Positions 59,510 through 64,000 of a DNA stretch of 64,000 bases are shown one piece after another (the stretch's first letter is position 1; each line of letters begins with the position of its first letter). This DNA is from Leptidea sinapis (Eukaryota > Arthropoda > Insecta > Lepidoptera > Pieridae). The stretch is taken from assembly GCF_905404315.1 (NCBI RefSeq), contig NC_066278.1, positions 2,868,001-2,932,000 on the forward strand, written 5' to 3'. Position numbers and translations under genes: made by a program. The notes beneath the pieces are model-generated. The model saw only the letters and a list, made by a program, of their open reading frames with translations, made no database searches and had not been told where the DNA came from.

Positions 59510-61850
59510 CTGTAACAATACACATACCACGTTACTACCTAGCTTAATTCACGAAAAAATGCTTAATTGGTACATAGTCAAAGAACCTTAAGAGTCATAC
59601 GGTGAATAAAAAGATCTAGAAATATCGACACATACGTAGGGAGCAAGAAGAGTCACTATGTATACGTACTTATGTACTATACATACATATATATGTATAT
59701 TTGTATGTAATACCTACAAACAATAACAAGAGAAAATACCGCCATTTTTTTAGTATTGTCTTCAAATTATCACAACAGATTAAAAAAAAATTGAGACTAT
59801 TTTTTTTTGAAAATGATAAGGAACACAAAAAAATAACACACACAAAATATCGAGCAAATAATGGTCAGATTGTCCCCTAAGTGGTCGTATAGACTGATAA
59901 ATAAGTGCTTTTTTGGTCAACTTTTTACAGCAGTCTCGAGAAAATTATTAATTAGATGTCATTAGATTATTGAAGTTATCTCAAAAACCATTGAAATACA
60001 AAAAAAACAGTTAAAATGAGGATAAAACATTCTTAAAAGATAGTCAATCGAATCGTCGAAGATAATTAACTGCCGGAAAAAAGCAATGTTTTTTTTAATG
60101 ACATATATGATATATTATAATAATAAAATATTTTATTTGCAGCTAAAAAATGTGTAATTAACAAAAGTAAACTTATAAAAACAAAATATATTACAGCTTA
60201 AAATTAAAATGAAGCTTAAACAATATTGTGTTGATATATAAATTCTGAAAACTATCTAGAATAGTTGCAAGCAAGGAGAAACATCTCATAATTTTAGTTT
60301 AACAATTGTCACCCTTGCAATGTTTATGTACAAAAACTGTTAATTAGCTAATTGCAAAAACTGCGATGATTGTTTTGCCGGCGGATTATTCTTCATTCAT
60401 CTAAGCAAGTGCTTGATTTTATTCAAATTAAAAGTCAAACACATCGGAGTATACAGGCGAATTATCACTCTTCTTCAGCCTAGCGAAAAAATATATAAAT
60501 ATAAACAAGTTTTAAAATAAATAAATTAATAAAAATATACACGTAATTTAACTAAATTACGCGGTATAATAATATTTTCATTGGTTGTAATTAATTCCTT
60601 CTTTAAAACAATTTTTTCTACAAACGAAAAGTAGCACGAGGAATATTTTTTAAGGATTTTTGTTTTGTTACGCGAAAGAAAAATAACTTGTTACGTGCGT
60701 AACATTCTTTTTTATTAAATTGTATGCGGTCTTAAATTCATTAATACTATTATATTTTCATACAACTTCTGTATAGTCAAATAATGTTACAAAATTCTAA
60801 CCATTTCAATAATTCAAATAGTAATCAATTATCATATTTATATATCAAAAGAGCTGGTAACAAATAACTGTTAAACGTTCAATTTAACAATTCCACCTTA
60901 ATTATGTACAGTTAAATTTGCTTGACGTTAAGGCGCTATTTTCCACTATGATCACATAAAAGAAATTTACAAGTAATGCAAGTTAAAACATGTTGTTTAA
61001 ATGATAATTTTAAAAATATAAACACGAATGTAATTAATTATCCCATTAATTAAAATTAATGTATATACTTTTATAACAAAGTCCCAGCCACTGTTCAGGC
61101 ATTATCTATAAATATATATAAATGTTGTATTAAAAAATGTCTCCATCGTAAATCCTACTACTCCACAGCTGAATATCTAAGTCATCGGATACCCTCGGAC
61201 TACATTATATTATTTTCTAGCAATAGCAATGCCAGTACAATATTCTATATTTGATAAAAAAAGAGCGCTAAAAAATTCCGGAAGAGTTTCTTGCGTCGCT
61301 TCTTCTCAGAGCGTCATTTGTTTCTGAGGCGGTAGTAGTGTCTAGTATATTAGAAATGATATCAAAAAGAATTGTAAAGGAATTAATTTTGAGAAAATAA
61401 ATGCCTATACTGCCACTGAAATAGATACGGTACATTTTCAAACAACAAATCACACTTAACATTAGACAAATTTTCCTCAACTAAAAAAGTTATATTTCTT
61501 TACACTAGTGCACTTTTTATCTATACAAATTTAAAAAGACTTCAAAAACAAATAAATACAAATAAATTAAAATTTGTTGTTATTGAAACAAATTAAAAAA
61601 ATTGAAGTGAAAAGCAATCAATTATCGCATCGATATCAACAGAGCACTGTTGCCGCATTCCACAAAGCACAGTCTACAGTTTGACACAGTCTACGGTTTT
61701 CCGTCTTGACAGTATCAATATGGCGTCATCTATCAATAGAGCGATCTAATGTTTATCTGGTATCCGCTGGCTTAAGGCAAGCTAATTGAACTGGTCATCC
61801 TCACCGGCGCAACTCCTCGCTCACTTTATCTTTTATTGCTCTTCAATGAA
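59510..61850. other. Region upstream of the first seen winged-eye-like exon, no gene recognised
   Basis: Very AT-rich. The missing 5' exon or exons of the gene should lie here or beyond the window. A decayed repeat at 61270-61400 (gtttcttgcgtcgcttcttc, gcgtcatttgtttctgaggc) is shared with 35880. Confidence 0.45.
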
Positions 61851-61904
61851 TATTTTTCTATACTAAATGTATAGAAAAATGGAATTAATTGTCGTCCATG
61901 TTTC

Positions 61905-62025
61905 TACTACTTTTCATTAGCTCAACCCTTTACGAAGTGGCAGTAGATTCAATAAAAAAAAATTTTTTTTGACTTTCATAAGTGTCATTTCCGTGACCTA
62001 CATGTGATTTTGATTTGATTTATTC
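61905..62025 (+). mobile_element. LINE 3' end (family C)
   Basis: tagctcaaccctttacgaag and ttcataagtgtcatttccgt, gacctacatgtgattttgat are the reverse complement of 48605-48740. Confidence 0.75.
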
Positions 62026-63450
62026 GATTTCATGATTTTACGTTTGTCACTCGGTCTGCCTACTCTCACTGTTATTTATTATGTTAATACTTGTTTAATC
62101 GATGCAAATAAATGCAGTATTTAAAAATTGTGCTGTTCAATGAACGTTTTGGCTTCACGTCGTCTCAAATGTACACAAATTCTTACATACGTCCAGCCAG
62201 AGATTATTGGTTCCACTCGTGACACTCCTTACTCGCTTCCCTGACTTCTATTTTTTGTATTTTACTCGTCTTTTAGTGATGTAAGTATAATATACATTTA
62301 GATTGAAATATTTATGTATATAGAAAGTATCACTTGCGATATCTAATTTGCTTTCCTCTACTATCACTACATTAGCTTTAACCAAGAGGCAGGCAAAGAA
62401 GAACAAGAGAGATTGTGTCAAAAGGTTGATTCGAATATAATGCAGTATGCCAGAACTCGAGAGTAGACACCTGATCATTCTTATAGCTTTTATGAAACGA
62501 CTCCTAGCTGCTTCTACAGTTAACAAAACAACAATTAAAAATGATTCTAGTTTACAACATCCAGTTAATACTTGTTAAAGAAAAGGTGAGTCGAACGATA
62601 TAAATAAGAAAAACAATAAGATAATCGAAGTGCATCGTTTATATTAACTTATCTCGAGATTCTACTGGCTGAACCGACAGACGTTGTTCTGTTTATTTAA
62701 AAAAAAAAACTCGTGCGGGCGGAATTTCGTGAAATCATAGCTGACCTCTACTCGGTGAAAAGAATATTCCTACCAAATTTCAAGTCTTTAGCTCTAATGG
62801 TTCCAGAGATATCGTGATGAGTGACTATATACATGGAAATCTCTTATATATATATATATATAGATCTGATTAAAAATACATTTAAATATGCAAACAAAAT
62901 TAATTAACTCTAACCTTACATAGAAAATAAAAGTTCATAGAGCATTTCTTAATATTACTAAGTACATAATTATTATATGCATAATATTATGATAAAGATT
63001 AAGAAAATACTTCTAGATTTATTTTCGTGTTTACAGAAAAATATTAATTTATTTAGTCATTTTAATAGTCTCCGAGCTGAAATAATTCTTAAGTTAAACA
63101 ATAATATTGCTAATTGTTTCAAACATATTATATTATAAATGGTTATATTAAATGTTAATGTTACAGAGATTTTTTATCTTTACTTGTAATACCTTGCATA
63201 ATTCAAAAAATAAAACATAAATGCCATATAAAACGGTCGTTTCAATAATATTATAAAGTTTTGCTTTACTAAACGATCCGACTACAATTAACAAATTGCA
63301 CTTTTAATACGATTTTTTAAAAGGGTGACAATTATTTTAACTGCTTTTTAACCTTTTCTTAAAACCATTTGGCTATACTGTGTACATTGTTGTATCTGGC
63401 AGCTAACATTAACATTGGCAGACACTATTTAGACTGTTAGTTGTAGTACG
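62026..63450. other. AT-rich region with repeat fragments, no gene seen
   Basis: A fragment at 62670-62870 (gctgaaccgacagacgttgt, ttcctaccaaatttcaagtc, gttccagagatatcgtgatg) resembles common lepidopteran repeat tails and ends in a short (TA)n run. No coding sequence is recognised. Confidence 0.45.
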
Positions 63451-63451
63451 G

Positions 63452-63620
63452 CCTACGGCCGTTTTCAATAATGTATCTCTCTAGGTACGGATATATTGCT
63501 ATCACCGTTGAATGACAAGACCTTATCTATCCATAGTTACGTCCAATATAGTTATATTATTAGTTATAGTCCAAGTAAGTTAAACTAAGGATAGATAGCT
63601 TATTGAAAATGGCCGCTAAT
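63452..63620. mobile_element. MITE with inverted ends cggccgttttcaataa
   Basis: The left end cggccgttttcaataatgta and the right end ttattgaaaatggccg are reverse complements (about 15 of 16), extending weakly through tctctc / gatagat. Length is about 165 bp, non-coding. Confidence 0.75.
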
Positions 63621-64000
63621 CACCTGTGCTTATCTATCGATTTAATATCATATTGAGTTTTCACAACGGAGGCTGTAACTAGGGTTGCCAGCTTTTATTA
63701 AAAAAAATAGGGTAAATCTGATTTCAAAGTAGGGAAATAAAGAGCACGGACTTCCAAAAAAGATTTTTAAGAAGCATGCCACACTTTTCAAAACAATTTG
63801 TAACAAGACATTGACATTATGACATTAGGGGCTGCATTCATAAACGTCCGAATGTGGCTTGGGTAATTGAGGTTACCAACATATTAGTAAATTGTCGACT
63901 GTTTTGGTTATGATAGTGGGTTTGCATAATATTTCATGACGCACTAGTATAGTAAACATTGTGTAATAAAGAGTATTTTAGCATATTCTATTAGTGTTAT
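63621..64000. other. Right edge, no gene seen
   Basis: AT-rich sequence with no recognised coding or repeat structure. Confidence 0.4.

Noticed and set aside
1..64000. CRISPR arrays, prokaryotic operons, riboswitches or rRNA
   Set aside because: None are seen. The intron-containing genes and transposon content show animal nuclear DNA.

Overview
The window is nuclear DNA of an insect, most likely a moth or butterfly. It is AT-rich, its genes are cut by introns with GT-AG borders, and it is full of transposon debris of kinds common in lepidopteran genomes (LINE 3' ends, tRNA-derived SINEs, MITEs, Tc1/mariner relics). The order-level call is inference from repeat style and protein similarity; no database search was possible. 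There is nothing prokaryotic or viral in character.

Six conserved cellular genes can be built exon by exon, with reading phases that agree at every junction. From left to right: (1) drosha, N-terminal exons only, minus strand, 583-6391, running off the left edge; (2) proteasome subunit beta type-2, plus strand, 11665-15713, complete; (3) TAF8, the TFIID subunit, minus strand, 17502-24506, complete in six exons; (4) TRMU/MnmA, the mitochondrial tRNA 2-thiouridylase, plus strand, 26898-28949, complete in five exons; (5) YKT6, the R-SNARE, plus strand, 31861-32457, one coding exon; (6) a BAH-domain chromatin protein of the winged eye / BAHCC1 / TNRC18 family, minus strand, 46688-59509, eight exons seen, with the 5' end not found. 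These are housekeeping or regulatory genes with no shared pathway. Drosha and the proteasome gene diverge, the proteasome gene and TAF8 converge, and TAF8 and TRMU diverge.

Repeats fill the introns and spacers. The drosha introns hold a broken YqaJ-nuclease gene cut by a LINE RNase H fragment, plus a second LINE and a MITE. The drosha/proteasome spacer holds one DNA element split by a nested SINE-like repeat, a mariner fragment and a Ty3/gypsy integrase relic. TAF8 intron 2 holds a LINE reverse-transcriptase relic split by a SINE, and a Tc1-type transposase relic. The YKT6-to-winged-eye interval (32458-46687) has no gene I can support, apart from one lone exon-like segment. The last 4.5 kb (59510-64000) holds only repeats and AT-rich sequence.

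I did not find a convincing new multi-gene system. The observations most worth a second look are a tandem duplication that copies the splice acceptor and first part of a drosha exon, a 33-bp coding minisatellite in drosha, a recurring helical motif in the winged-eye-like protein, an unusual YKT6 C-terminus, and several long foldback elements.
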